From the NCBI GenBank assembly GCA_023079485.1, contig CM041084.1, positions 14,010,609 through 14,074,608 of the forward strand: DNA of 64,000 nt, given 5' to 3'. The notes under the pieces are model-generated. The model ran no database searches and was not told the DNA's origin. It saw only the letters and a list, made by a program, of their open reading frames with translations. The stretch is from Archilochus colubris. Taxonomy: Eukaryota; Chordata; Aves; Apodiformes; Trochilidae. Within the stretch, counting starts at the first letter, position 1, and each line of letters opens with the position of its first letter. Positions 38,136 to 50,500 of this stretch are shown piece by piece. A program made the position numbers and the translations under genes.

Positions 38136-38662
38136 ACATGGTCATGGTCTCAGCAATATTTCCAAACAGCAGCTTTCTTGCAGTGAAACTGTGAACAGCT
38201 GGTACCATTCAGGTGCAGCCCAAAACTTGTTGAAAAGAAATGAAGAAAATCTGAAATAAATTATGATTTCACAAAGAGAGTGATCTTTCAAGGAACTGTG
38301 ACCAAAGAGAACTGTGTTGTCATTTATATAAGAATGATGAGGTTGTCTGGCACTGCAGAGGAAAGAATGACCTCTTTCTCTCTACCATCTTATGTTTCTG
38401 TATTCAACCAAGATGTAGATCTACCTCTTTTCTGAGAAAATCCAATGAATTTTTGAGCCTGTAAAAATAGAGAGATTTACTAGATACTTTCCAGAACTGA
38501 CTTCCTTTAATAGACAATGTCTGCAAAGCCCAAACTCCTTTGTTATGCAAAGCCTATAGTAGCTTACTGCTTGTCTTGGTCTCAGTCTTACTTCGTATGG
38601 GTCAGTTGTGCATCCTCTGGGATGTATTCTGGTCCAAAAGCAGCATCCTGTAAGGAAAATAA
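38136..38662. other. Non-coding unique sequence
   Basis: Flank of the miniature LTR element; nothing recognised. Confidence 0.6.
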
Positions 38663-38668
38663 TTTCCT

Positions 38669-38897
38669 TGTAGCAGGAGGAGCCATTCTTGCTCCTGAAG
38701 CTCAATGAGCTGCTGGTCATACCTTTCCATGCCTCGCACCAGAGTGAGCTGAGCTGCCTTCTGTGGGTGTGGGTCCCGCCTTTATTGGCCCCCTGGTCTT
38801 GCTCATGCCCAATAGGGGCCTGTCCTAATCAGGCACAGGTGGACTCACACCCACTCTTTGGCAACTCGAGGCACCTGGTTGACAATAGCTCTCTACA
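38669..38897 (-). repeat. LTR (3' LTR of the miniature element)
   Basis: 229 bp. On the minus strand it begins TGTAGAG and ends TGCTACA. A poly(A) signal AATAAA lies on the minus strand at 38781-38786. GGCCCC/GGGGCC arms around it (38787-38822) could form a stem. It carries one copy of a 10-bp unit (agctgagctg, 38747-38756) that is present as three related units in the partner LTR. Confidence 0.87.
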
Positions 38898-38926
38898 TTT
38901 CCCCCCCCCCTTTTTTTTTTTTTTCC
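38898..38926 (-). promoter_or_regulatory. Polypurine tract
   Basis: Directly inside the left LTR. The minus strand reads a run of A (14), then G (10), then AAA and the TGTAG of the LTR. This is the expected plus-strand primer site of a retroelement read on the minus strand. On the plus strand it appears as TTT, C10, T14, CC. Confidence 0.8.
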
Positions 38927-38934
38927 TTAACACT

Positions 38935-39180
38935 GATTACAGAATACAAACATTTTAACACGATTTAACACGATTTTTACAAACATTTTACAAACATTTA
39001 CACTTATACAGGATTTTTCTTCGGGCCCCGCGGGACACTCAGCTAAGAGCATCGAGGGGGCGCCGAGAGGCAGACACACAGGATTTTTACACAAAAATAT
39101 AACTTACAAGATTTAGACATATAACTTACAGGATTTTCTACACATACAGGATTTTTTCTCAGGCACCCGTTCAATGTCAC
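38935..39180 (-). repeat. Degenerate short repeats inside the miniature element
   Basis: The plus strand repeats 'acaggattttt'-like words at about 39008, 39079, 39129 and 39145, with a variant 'acaagattta' at 39107. It also repeats 'acaaacatttta' and 'aacacgattt' units at 38948-38999. Between these two sets lies a CpG-dense island, about 39021-39073. The interior therefore consists largely of 10-25-bp degenerate repeats around a short GC-rich segment, not decayed genes. Confidence 0.65.
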
Positions 39181-39252
39181 AAAGTCTCAAATCAGGGTGA
39201 ATGTTCCTGTTGCCAGCTCCTCACACTGCTGCTTCTTTAGACATCTGTATGT

Positions 39253-39270
39253 TGCCCGCATTCTCCACCA
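39253..39270 (-). promoter_or_regulatory. Primer-binding site, tRNA-Ala type
   Basis: Two bases inside the right LTR, the minus strand begins TGGTGGAGAATGCGGGCA. Read on the plus strand, this is the 3' end of a tRNA including its CCA. It matches the 3' terminus of vertebrate tRNA-Ala(AGC) genes whose acceptor ends ..GCCCGCATTCTCCA, as I remember them, over 18 bases. It would prime minus-strand DNA synthesis. This position and the TGG start are diagnostic of an LTR retroelement and fix the element's orientation. Confidence 0.75.
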
Positions 39271-39272
39271 AA

Positions 39273-39521
39273 TGTAGCGGGAGGAGCCATTCTTGCTCCT
39301 GAAGCTCGACAAGCTGCTGGTCATACCTTTCCATGCCTCACACCAGAGTGAGCTGAGGTGACCTGAGGTGAGCTGAGCTGCCTTCTGTGGGTGTGTGTCC
39401 CACCTTTATTGGCCCCCTGGTCTTGCTCATGCCCAATAGGGGCCTGTCCTAATCAGGCACAGGTGGACTCACACCCACTCTTTGGCAACTCGAGGCACCT
39501 GGTTGACAATGTCTCTCTACA
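39273..39521 (-). repeat. LTR (5' LTR of the miniature element)
   Basis: 249 bp. Same ends as its partner (minus strand TGTAGAG...CGCTACA). AATAAA lies on the minus strand at 39405-39410. It carries three consecutive 10-bp units at 39351-39380 where the partner has one, which accounts for the whole 20-bp length difference. Confidence 0.87.
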
Positions 39522-42500
39522 TTTCCCTACTAAATAAGGCAAAATAATGTTGCCAAAAAAAAAGGAAAAAAAAAAAATCCCAGCAATCTTCAAATAGCTT
39601 CCTCAGGGGAGAAATAAAGGGCACCATAAACATGTTTTTCTCCATGTTCCTGAAAGCCAACAGTTTTCTTTGGTCAGGTGAAAGTATGTGATCTGGAAAG
39701 TCAGGTAAACTTGAGCTACATTGCCATAGTGGTATCTGGACCAGATGACTGTACAAGCTGGTGTGGAATCCACTGGAGATGCTGGATCTATCTCCTTCAG
39801 AGCTAAAAGAAAATTTCTATTGTCAAGCAGACATCCTTAGCCAAAGTATTTTTGGTAAAAGAATTAAGAGACACATTTTACCTTGGCCTGAAAGATCCAG
39901 GAACTACTCAAGAACCATCCGCCCAGACATGGAAAATAATTCCAAATAAATAATTCATTACCCTTATTAAACTGTATGGGTAATGAATGACAGTCAGTGC
40001 CTTACAAATGGGATCTGCAAGAGAAAATTATTCCTAGATCCACTGATGATTCTCCTTTAGAGGGTTGCTGATTGGGTTAGATTTGTTATTTGCACATTTC
40101 CAGCCCCTCAACTCTTCTGTGAATTGCCACCTCTACCTCCTCTTTGCCCACAGCTGACCATCGACTTCTCTCTAAGCTTCGTGAAAAAAATTTCCCTCCT
40201 ATAAATACACTGTTTTAGTTTTTGTATAGGCAGTGATAAGTGTTGAGAGTGAAAGACTGATAATTTAATTCACTTTACTGAATTATGATTCTGTATGCAC
40301 CATTAGTTCAATCACAAACCAGCTACAATAAGAATTAGGTCTGTTTTGCAACATGAAGCAGACAAGGCTGTTCAGTGGAGCAGTCAAGGGTGTTTAATGT
40401 TACATTAGTTGTTGACTTTGAAAACAAACACATGTGCACTGATGTACAGCAATCTGAACGTCCCATGCAGATGTAACAGCAGTGGCATCTTGGGGATCCT
40501 GGGCTTATGTTCAGAGATGGAAATGACAGAGAGGCAGCAATGCTGAGAGAACCTCACATAGCTGTGCAAGTTGTAGCAGGCAGGCGCTTTGGGAAAGTGG
40601 CTTTCACCTACTTTGTAGGAAATCAAAGGACTCAAAAGTGAAAAATAAGAGAAGGTGATGTCTGAGGAGCAGCAGGTTTAAGCAAAGAATATAAGCAAAC
40701 ACACTTAGGAAGGACATCAGTCATCTCAGTGCAGGTTTGAAAATTTAAAAGAGGAAACTTCATGTCACTGGGTTACATTTCGTATTGAATTCTGATCAGC
40801 TTTCCCTTCTAATAATATTTACCTTGACCTTAGCAGGGCAATTTGTGTCAGAGAGGTAATCTCAGCTTCGCCCTCATCACTTCTCCCTCATCACTCTTTC
40901 ACGCTGCATTTTAACACTTACTCATGAGAGGTTGGCTGGGAAACCAGAACTAAACACCACCTAACTGTGGCTAAATGCCAGCCTACAGCTACAGTCCAAT
41001 GCATTTATTGCTTAAGAACCTCTCCAGTATTTATTTTGGAGAGCATCATCCTTATATTTTCAAAATTAAGTAGTAAAATATTTATCATACTCTGCTCTAG
41101 TTCCCTCTTGGAATCAGAATTTTCAAAAGGAAATCCCCAGTCAGAAAAGTGTTCTTGGCAGGGCAATGACTTTTAAACCCTAATATGTTGCTCACTTCTG
41201 CTGTAAAGGCCCAGGCTTGTCAAGGGGGAAAGTCAAAAACTTTATCCTTGAACAGCACCACATGACATAGAGAGGGGTTAGAATCCAGTGATGGCAGCTC
41301 AGAGTTATCTCAGCAGTCCCCTTATCACAGGAATGTTGCTAAGCCATTTTGATTTGTAGGAAAAGGCAAAGTTGCCCCACTTGGTAAACAATGAGAGCAC
41401 TACAAAACAAAAATATTTGCCATTTACATATGACTGGTGACATTAAAAGTATTTTCCAGGTATAAATTTATGTTTTTTTTGTTTTTCCAGTGAATGGTAA
41501 AGCAGGCAGAGTAAATTCCTTTTTGGATGTACATACTGAGAAGCAAGAATTTAATTGATTGCTTGAAATACCTTTTCTTAAATTATATAAAACAGAATCT
41601 CGCTACCTTTTAGTATACTGACTGGGAGATCCTTGTGCTTTCCTGCTTTTTCAGCCTTTCAGCTTATTGACTTCAGGTGCTTCATCCAGCACGTTTGCCA
41701 TCTGCAATATTCAAAGGCCTGTTCCAAAATCTATTGAAATGCATACAAGATCTTCAGATTAGATCCCAACTATTAAGCAAATATTAATCAAACATTTTTG
41801 TTGTTCAAGATAATGACTTGTTTCCCGTCACAGGGAGCTGTAGCTTTCAGATCTCTCATTGTTATTTTCTGGTATTTAGATTACAATGGCAGCTCAAGGT
41901 CCCTGCCAAATAACCGCTGCGTGGTGCCAGCTTCTGCTCAATGCACACACACCAAAAAGGCAGTGTCTTTCACCAAATGCTTAGTAGCAATGCCCTTATC
42001 ACACAAGTTTCTTGGTGGCATGTTTTTACATTGTAAGTTTCCATTGCACTAAAGAAGCAATAAGCATACAAACCCCATTCTATTTATGGATTGATTCATT
42101 ACAATTGTTTTAAAAAGCAATATAAATGTCTAAACTCCTATAAATACATCAGCATTGCTGCTTATCTTGCTTGTTAAACTGGCAGTTTTGTAACCTCAAG
42201 ACACTGCAGCTGTGTAATCTTTCACATCTATCTGGCACAAGAACCGTGGTGGTTTTTTCCCTCTCTCCTGTTTCCAGGCAGAGGTGCTTTGATACACTGC
42301 TTATAAACACACTACAACTGCTACTGATTGCAAATACATTGGCTTGTCCATAGAATTGCTAAGCTATAAGGCGAGACAGAAATTTCTATAATCATTTGGT
42401 ATTCTGATATACAATCAAAACTATCTGTATAAAAGATTAAAAAAAATATTTCTGTTTTCAACCATGAATCAAAATCCCTGTCATGCTGGAACTCTATTTG

Positions 42501-43330
42501 CAAGTTCTTGAGAATGAGGTGCTTTAAAATATTCAATGAGAGTTTTGAAACATTGATGCATCCAAGACAAAAATACTAATCCACATATCCTCTGATGTTG
42601 CTGCATTTGTCATGCCTCAAAAGAAAGAAGACAGTAGACTTCCTACTCTGAATGAGGACATCTATGATTGCTGTTATGTTCCAGAGATATCTTGGGTTTT
42701 GTGTGGAGCTCATGTTGTATGGCTGTGGTTATGAACAGCTGCACTGAGGCTGGTGGCAGAAGTAATAACAGTTCATTTTTACAGCTCAGTAGCTGTTTAT
42801 TTTTTCTCTTCTGTAGTTTAGTTTTCACTTAAGCTAACAAAAGCAAACCCCAATTCCTTTTAGTTACAAGCAAGTTTATGAGCTGCATGTCAGGAAAGAA
42901 CCCTTATACTGGGCTGAGTAAATAAGCACTCATTACAGAAAAGCCATCAAACTCTTAGGGCCATGAGGGCAACAGACTGGAGTCTGGTCCGAGGAGTGCT
43001 CAGTACCTGGGGAGATCCACCAATTTGTCCTGAAAAGCTGCCTCTCAGAAGAACCTGGGCTGCTGCCTACAAATCACTAATGACTCTCCAAAAATTTAAG
43101 GAGCTGCAGTCCTCTGCACTACCTCAGTTTTCTGTCAAAACATTATGAATCACATCAGGATGGATGTCAGCTAAACTTGTTTTTATTTTGAAGAACAGTG
43201 CTGCTGGCTACAAAACATTGAAAACTGACCTCTTGGAAACTGAAGGCAGTGTCTTACACATGCACAGATCCTGTCCCAGATGTGCAAGTCAAATCTTGTG
43301 GGAGCCCTCCAAGGGGCAAGGATATAAGGA

Positions 43331-43372
43331 GAAAAGAAGGAGATGGTAAGAAAAGAAGGAGATGGTAAGAAA
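43331..43372. repeat. Tandem duplication, 19-bp unit
   Basis: Two perfect copies of a 19-bp purine-rich unit (gaaaagaaggagatggtaa) at 43331-43349 and 43350-43368, followed by the start of a third. Confidence 0.9.
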
Positions 43373-43610
43373 AAAAGAATTTATTTCTGTAATGTTTTAC
43401 AGAGCTGACACTGGTTCTCATTATCTGCTATGTTTAATGTCTGATTTTTCTTCTGAAATGTTTGATTCGCATCATCATAGTTAATTCTGTAGGCCACAGT
43501 ATGCTTTGGCATCTTTGCTGTTTTAGGAGCTCAACCAATACATTCTTCTTCTGTCTGCTTTTAAGAAAAAAAAGTTCTTCTTTTCTACAAATTTTGTGCT
43601 TCATAAGCAG

Positions 43611-43626
43611 AAAAAAAAAAAAAAAA
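43611..43626. repeat. Poly-A run
   Basis: A16, preceded by AAGCAG; no retrocopy recognised. Confidence 0.9.
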
Positions 43627-46600
43627 CCAAAACATTTTAGCTCTGCTAAACTTAGGAGTTTGACTCATAAACCTCTAATTTTTCCCTCTAATTCCACTAA
43701 ATGGTCTCACCTCCCTGCCTTACCTTAAAGTGAATTGCATCCACGGGTCACTTCATCCCACTGCCTGACTCGCAGGAAGCTGAAAGCTTTGAAGTGTGCC
43801 ATGTGTTCATTCTGTAAGAAGGGCTGGAAAGGATTTCTGGGTGTTGTTGGACTAAGCAGAGGGAGTGTCACTGTGCTGGGGGTTACTGTGCTGATCTCCA
43901 GCAGTCAGAGACCAACTCTGGCCCAGGTAGCAACAGCTTTTCTGTTTAACACACGGATGGAGATAGAGGCAGTGGGTGGAGGATTCCTGGGTTTTGCCCA
44001 GGTACGGACTTAAGCTGCAGCCAGGATAAGAGCCTGAGCTCAGACATGCACCTGGACTGTCAAATTTGATGATAACTGCAGGGTTAATACCATTTTCTCT
44101 TCACACTATGATATGTGGCTGTCTCTGCTGAAATAAGCTGCGTGTACTCACTCTGATCTGCACCCCCTGTCCCTGAGAAGACTAATCCATGCATTGATGA
44201 CCCTCTGCATAAAGAGCCTCTTAGATCGAAAAAGGAAAAGTTTACCATGGATAACTTGGATCCTGGAATAGCAGGTGGCAATTTAATTGGAAGATGTAAG
44301 CTGCTTACTACTAATTTGCATGATTATAAGATTTTGTAATTGCCCTGTAAAAGTTAATTTGACATCGGGTTCAGTGAAACTCAACAGTGTTAGCGTGATA
44401 TTGATGTGTGTATGAGATTTGCTGTTGCTGTTTGATATGTTCCCTGCTGAAAGACCAAAGGAGAGATTTGAGGGGGTTATTTTTAAATATATAAATGCAC
44501 ACACACAGAGGTGAATCTCATTGTAATGACCCCCGTGGGGCCTGGATAAATGCATGTTGTATCAAGGAGTTCACTGCATCAAGAGTTGGTAATTTGTTCC
44601 TTCAAAATAATGAGGAAAAATCTGGTTTGAACTGAACATCAAGACCTAGTAATTTTTATGAAGATTACCTCATTGATTAACATTTAACCCGCATTTTAAA
44701 AAGAAAAATGTTTAAGAAATGAAAATGTACACTTATAGGTTAAATATAGCTTACACTAGGAAAAAAAATGACTTCGTATTTAGGTCAACCTTGTATTAGT
44801 GTTTGCTACACCTAATTGGAAAGGAAAGACTGTTTTTTTTATTGGGCAAGTATAAAGAGGAGTCCAAAGCAGAGCCTGTCCTGCTGTAGTTCAACTTTAT
44901 GTGTGTGTGGGGGGGTATTATCTGCCTGCCTCCTTCCCACACTGTATAGGCACATCTTTCAAGCTTCGGTGTATAGAAGGTTTTTTCTGCATGGTGCAGG
45001 TCTCTGTCAGAGGTTTCAGGGCAATACTGCACAAGTGAGGAGTCGTGCTGGGCTGTGAAGAGGGATTATCTTGAGACTGATGCAGCATGGGGGCCGGGGC
45101 CTCTGTCCTGCAGGTGTGTGCCTGCCCATCCCGGTGTGTGGCTGTAGGAGCTGCCACTCCACAGGGAGCCCAGAGCATCAGGATACCTCTAAGGGAAAAC
45201 AAAATGCCCTTGAAAAACCAAGAGAAATGTCAGATCTGCCACCTTCTTTGTTTTCCCCTCCCACTAGCTGGCAGCCCAGAGTCATGCAAAGGGGTGTCAA
45301 GGGCAAAAATAAACTGAAAGATGAAAGGCATAGCAAGGGTTGTGTTAAAATTCCTAATTTCAGTCGAATATCTACACCAGCAGAGAACAAACTATGCTTG
45401 ACTGAGTAAGTAAGGTACACAAGCATACACTGTGCTAAAAGCACAGTAATGGAGTTGCTGATTTTATATATTTAAATTAGTAACATGTGGATGTACTTCA
45501 GTGAGCTAGGACCCAGTGTCACTGAACACAAACACACACGTTCATATTGGGTTTTAGCAGATAGCATTTGATTTCTGAAGTCTTTTGTTCCTCTCCACCT
45601 TTTCTCTCCCTCCCTTCTTGTATTCCATCATGGCTGGGGAAAAGAAATGGATGTGATGTTTGTAAATATAATATCCAACTTAGCTTCACTGAGAGGACAT
45701 GGATGAGTGGATGTCTGTCCTCTGGTCTGCAGTGCATAACAAAGGCACCTAAAGACAGAAGGACCGGGAGTGTTTTTTCTGCTTTCCTGCAAAAGAAGGA
45801 AGGCCCTACTAAAAGGGCAGCAGGTCAGCATGGCAAACTTGGAAAATGACCCTTGCGACTATATTTTGTATGTATTAGAGGGAAGAAAGATGGAAGATTC
45901 AGTATAAATTACTATTGTGTATGAAAGCACAGGGAAACATCTGACAAAGATTTAAATATTGCAGTATAGTACTTCAGTGAATTCTTTTAAGTTGAGAGCA
46001 TGGGAATGTTTTGCTAATGGGATGCTGAAAGATGTGTAGATAAAGAAACAATTAGGAAGGAAATTGGAAATCTGGAGATCTGAACCTATCCTCTAGTCTA
46101 ATGTTTTAAAGTCATTCAGGTATTCACAACTATTTAAATCCTTCACTTGTTTTATGTGCCTGAAACAAAGCAATGAAGCAACACTGTCATAAAGAGCCAG
46201 GCCCTGCTCCAGCTGAAATTTGTCTGACATAGACAAAACAAAACAAAACCCCCAGAAGCCCAACAATGCCATTTCATGTGCAATATTATATCTACTGAAT
46301 GAGAGGAAATGTAGGCATGCATCAGAGTAAAGTACTCTTAAAAGCTCATTTGGATGGTATGTTTTTTACTTAGAGAGGAAACTACTGTATATGCAAAACT
46401 CAGATGAATATTTACAATATCCAGGAATAGGTACCCGGGGCCGGGGGAGAGGGGGGGATGGAACAAGCTGCAAATGTAATCATCTTCCGAATGGTCCAAA
46501 AACAAATTGTTCTTGCTGCTGTTGCTGAGCAACAGTCCCACGGTGGGATGCAGCCTGTGCAAATGTATGGTGGGAGAGTCCAACCTACCCAGAGAGCAAG

Positions 46601-47481
46601 AAATCGAAGTACAAGCAGAGGCAGTGGAGGGGGCCTGGCATGGCTGAGCACCACTTCCCAGCAGTAGTGACCCTCCTAAGTACATATTTTCACCATTCTC
46701 CTGACCTTTCACTACTTCCCCACTCTCATAATGCGCTTAAAATAAATAGCGAAGCAAGACTGGTATCAGAGAGCAATGGGACTCTGGCTGTTGTTGCAGC
46801 AGGCTGGTTTCTATCTAGGACGTTTTCTGTGAAGCAAAGCATTAGCACTTCTGAGGTGTTCAAAGGCTATGAAACTCTGGGGAGGGAGAGGGAAAAGCAA
46901 ATAACAAGTCTACCAGACAATTCATGGGATTTAAAAGCAGTGTCCCTCTGTGACTTTAGCTCTGAAGACCACATGTGTTCTCATTAGGTGGTAACACAGT
47001 AAAAATCCACTGTCTAAAGGGACACTATAGTTTGAAATAAAAATTCTGAAATGCTTAATCATCTGACACAGTATGATGTCAATATTCATTGACTTCCTTC
47101 AGTGAGTTATTCTTTAAACAATTTGGAGACAATGAAAGGAAAAGAGGAAAGCACAAAAATTGCATGTTTAACTAATGCTAATAGACTGTTCTGAAGTTAA
47201 AAAAAAACAACCAAAGCTTAAAAACAACCAAGAACTGATTTGTGGCTGATGGGATGACTTGAGAGTGCTCATTAAACTGAGGTGTGGAATATGGTACATT
47301 GGAATAGAGATATTTCAAATGTGTATATGACAGACCTGGGAATTTAGTACTTGGTTGATTTTGCTGTGGTAGTTTATAATGCAGTGTAGAGCTGGCAGCC
47401 CCTTGAGTCAAGGAGTAAATCTGGGCTTACCCTTGTTTTCATAATCAATATATTTTATAGCACTTTGTATTTTGGCTATTT

Positions 47482-47547
47482 AAAAAAAACAAACAAAACA
47501 AAAAACCCAGCAAAACAAAACAAAACAAACAAACAAACAAAAAAACA
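47482..47547. repeat. (CAAA)n / (CAAAA)n simple repeat
   Basis: A-rich microsatellite of CAAA and CAAAA units with a short 'cccag' interruption. Confidence 0.88.
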
Positions 47548-50500
47548 CCTGACAAGCAAGCTCATTATTTTCCTAGGTATTTGTCACCAACATATTTCAA
47601 GTGTTTAACAAACTCTGCTATGCCTTCATTTTGCATTCCTAAAATTATTATTCTACCTGAAACTCTAGTTGAAAATATGATCTTTTAGAAGGAGGTATCA
47701 AAAGAGGTTGAGCCTTAATAGAAAAAGGCATATAGAGAAGGAAAGAAGTACAAGAGTAAAACTAATTGCTGCAGACTCAAAATGTCTCATTGCAGCTTTG
47801 AAACGTGGTACTCTGTAGCTGTTCTTAATGATAAAGCAGCATTGTCTGTATCCCAATCCCTGAGCTGCCAGGGTTGTTCTGACCATCTGTGTGGACATGT
47901 TTCAAAATCACCCCAGCAGGATCTCACCTTGATATTGGACCAAACTGAGTGCTAAATGTAAACAACTGTAACCTTTCACATGCTCCAAATCAAGTTCTCA
48001 TTCCTGTTGGGGGGCAGGAAAACAAACCCCAAAGCCAGAGAGGGTAACACTCTATGACTCCATTTCCTTGGTTCAAGAGGAAAACTTGCCTTTAACAATA
48101 CTGGAGAATAAAGTTTTCCTGCTTGTTAGACTGACTGCTAAGCTGCTTTTGGGGTAGGAGTTTAATAGAGTTCCTTGCACACACAACAGGCTAGGTGGGA
48201 AATCTCAGAACAGCACAGAGGAAACTCTCACAATATATTTCCCCCCTATTATTTCTCAGCCTATTTTGAAATTAGGAAATCATAGGGGAACAGCAGGAGG
48301 ATTCCTAGCCTTGCACTATTTCCTTCCCCTGTGATCATGAAGTTTTATTGCTGCATGAGCCCTGCTGCCTACCATTTCAGAGAAGCTCAGCAAGAGGTAA
48401 GGTTTTTCTAAGTGTGGGTGGTCATGTCCATGTATTCAGCAGAAGTAATAAGGCTATTCAGCTTGAAAAAAAAAAGGCAGTTCAAGATGAAGTATGGAAG
48501 AATAATTTTCAAAGAAAATAATGAAGAACTAACAAAGCACCCAGGCAATTCATTCTTTTATTTTTTTTCCCCTGTCAGTAATTGCTGCTGAAGAGGCTGG
48601 CACTGAAATGACATCATTAAATCAAGTTATCTCACTCATACTTGTGGGGAAAATTGGATGAAATGAAGGGAAATTTCCACAGGAATCATCCTGTTGCATT
48701 GGAAAACTCTTTCTGCTGGTCTTATGGAAGGACATCCTGCTTGGTCATGCAGGCAAACCTATAGCCTTTAATACATTTTTCAATCGTTTGGGGGATAGAT
48801 TTGGCATTTCTAATATTTTAGTATTATTTCTATGCACAGATATTCATATTCATGTCCACCTTTGTGAGTCCATTAACTATCTGTATCAGAACATGGTGCC
48901 CGTTTTTCAGCAGGCAGTACAAATTAGTTTCCTGTAAGGTAATGTCAACAAAACAAGCCCTTAAACTTTGCTTTTAAGCAAATAGAATATAATGTAGCTA
49001 GGCAAAAAAATGTTGACTATTAGCAACATACTACTCATAAATAATCAGCAAAGGAATATTGGGACAAACCGTGAGCTGGGTGACTCAGACCCATAAGGAA
49101 AATCTTTCAAGAACTTCATGTGAGTGGAGAAAGATGATTTTTTTGGAGTTGGTGATTAACCGAATTGTTCTATCCAATACAGATAATATTCTTCAGTCTC
49201 TAAAATAGCTATATCATGGAAAGGCATCATGGCAGACACTGTCCTCTCTTTTTTCCTTATAATACTTAAAATCCCCACAGGCAGTTCAGGTACACATGCC
49301 ATGGCATGCTTTAGCACAGGAGAGTGTTAGGATACAATCTCCATTCTGCATCTGCAAGTAACCTCTCTGAAGGTCATGAGGAAAGGAGCACCTCCATATA
49401 TGATACTATATCTCACTAGTTTTTTCCTGAGTCTAAGTAACTCAAATACCTAGCAAAGGAAGAAATCACTCCCGTTCTCATATATTTATGTATTTATTTG
49501 CCTAGTAGCTATAGTAAGTTGGTACAAGAAGCACATTTTAAAGCAGACAAATATTATGCACTGTAAAATATATATATTTTTATTGCACATCCTAGTTTTC
49601 ATAACACTTGAAAAATAGTCCATAGGAAGCCTGGAGATTTTTACTGGGATTGTGGTTAATGTTGGAAGGACAAATCTAGCAAATAATGGTATGGGAAAAC
49701 AGTTATTTTTTTATTTTTAGAACAATAGTGTTATTACAAAAGTTATACTAGCAACTTCGTAACCAAAGGCAGATTTCGCTCTCCTGAGCACCTGGATGCT
49801 ACATGCTTTTGGTTTTAGTTTTGGTCCTCACTTCCTTGCCTCATGCTGATTTTCAGGCTGCTGTGGGAAACGAGTGGTGTTGCAGTGCTCTTGAAAGAAG
49901 AAAAAAACCTACTCTGGTTTGAATTTACAAAGCAAAATGCTCTTCTTTCCAAGCTATGCTTTTGCTTTGTGCACCTTCATATGGTTAGAACCGGACTAAT
50001 TTATTTTCTACACATTCTGCTTTCTCCTCTATCTGGGGTTGTCACATCTCTTGCTCAGGCACGCATGGGAAGGGAGAGCTCATCATTGCTTTTAAATGGT
50101 ATTAGAGGAAATATTTGGTCGAAGTTATTGCTCTGCATCATACCTATCTTCATGATTCATGAGCTTTTCATTGCTATTCCTTCATGGCCAGGTTGGGATG
50201 GAACTCTGGAGATGTAGCTATGATTTTTCCTGTTACTGGGAATAACTGACTGCTAACAGAAGAGTCTAAATTGTGTCTTTTTGTAGGTGAAATATCTCTC
50301 ACACAGCCCTGCTCCCACTCCAAGCCATCCAAAGGATACTGTAGATGTTTCCTACCATGCTGCACATTATCTTCTCCTTTAAAAAATATTTTAGTTCCAA
50401 ATGTCCACCTCTGTGTTTTAATTCACCTTTTCCCCATCTCTGCACACAAGGGACATGTAAGATCAGGAGAGGGCAAAGCCAGAGGAGCCAGCAATCTCAG

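Larger units (their letters stand above)
38663..39527 (-). mobile_element. Miniature LTR retrotransposon / deleted ERV
   Basis: A structurally complete element of about 0.86 kb. It has an LTR (38669-38897), an interior of 375 bp, an LTR (39273-39521) and flanking 6-bp direct repeats (TTTCCT at 38663-38668, TTTCCC at 39522-39527; 5 of 6 match). It lies on the minus strand: the primer-binding site is next to the right LTR and the polypurine tract next to the left. The interior has no open frame and no trace of gag, protease or reverse transcriptase. It could move only with proteins from another element, or it is an ERV whose coding part was deleted. The two LTRs differ at 9 aligned positions (about 4%), 4 of them CpG-type, plus one 20-bp length change. 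The structure resembles terminal-repeat retrotransposons in miniature (TRIM). Confidence 0.85.

Noticed and set aside
46060..46140. Possible MIR head ('ctggagatctgaacctatc')
   Set aside because: Only one short block resembles MIR and the following core cannot be followed.
46430..46660. GC-rich frame with glycine/serine/arginine-rich peptide as a small gene
   Set aside because: Both strands are open over the same interval, no domain is present, and a G-run composition explains it.
50180..50220. CR1-tail-like string 'gttgggatggaactctggag'
   Set aside because: Only ~25 bp similar, no adjoining CR1 landmarks on either side; probably chance.
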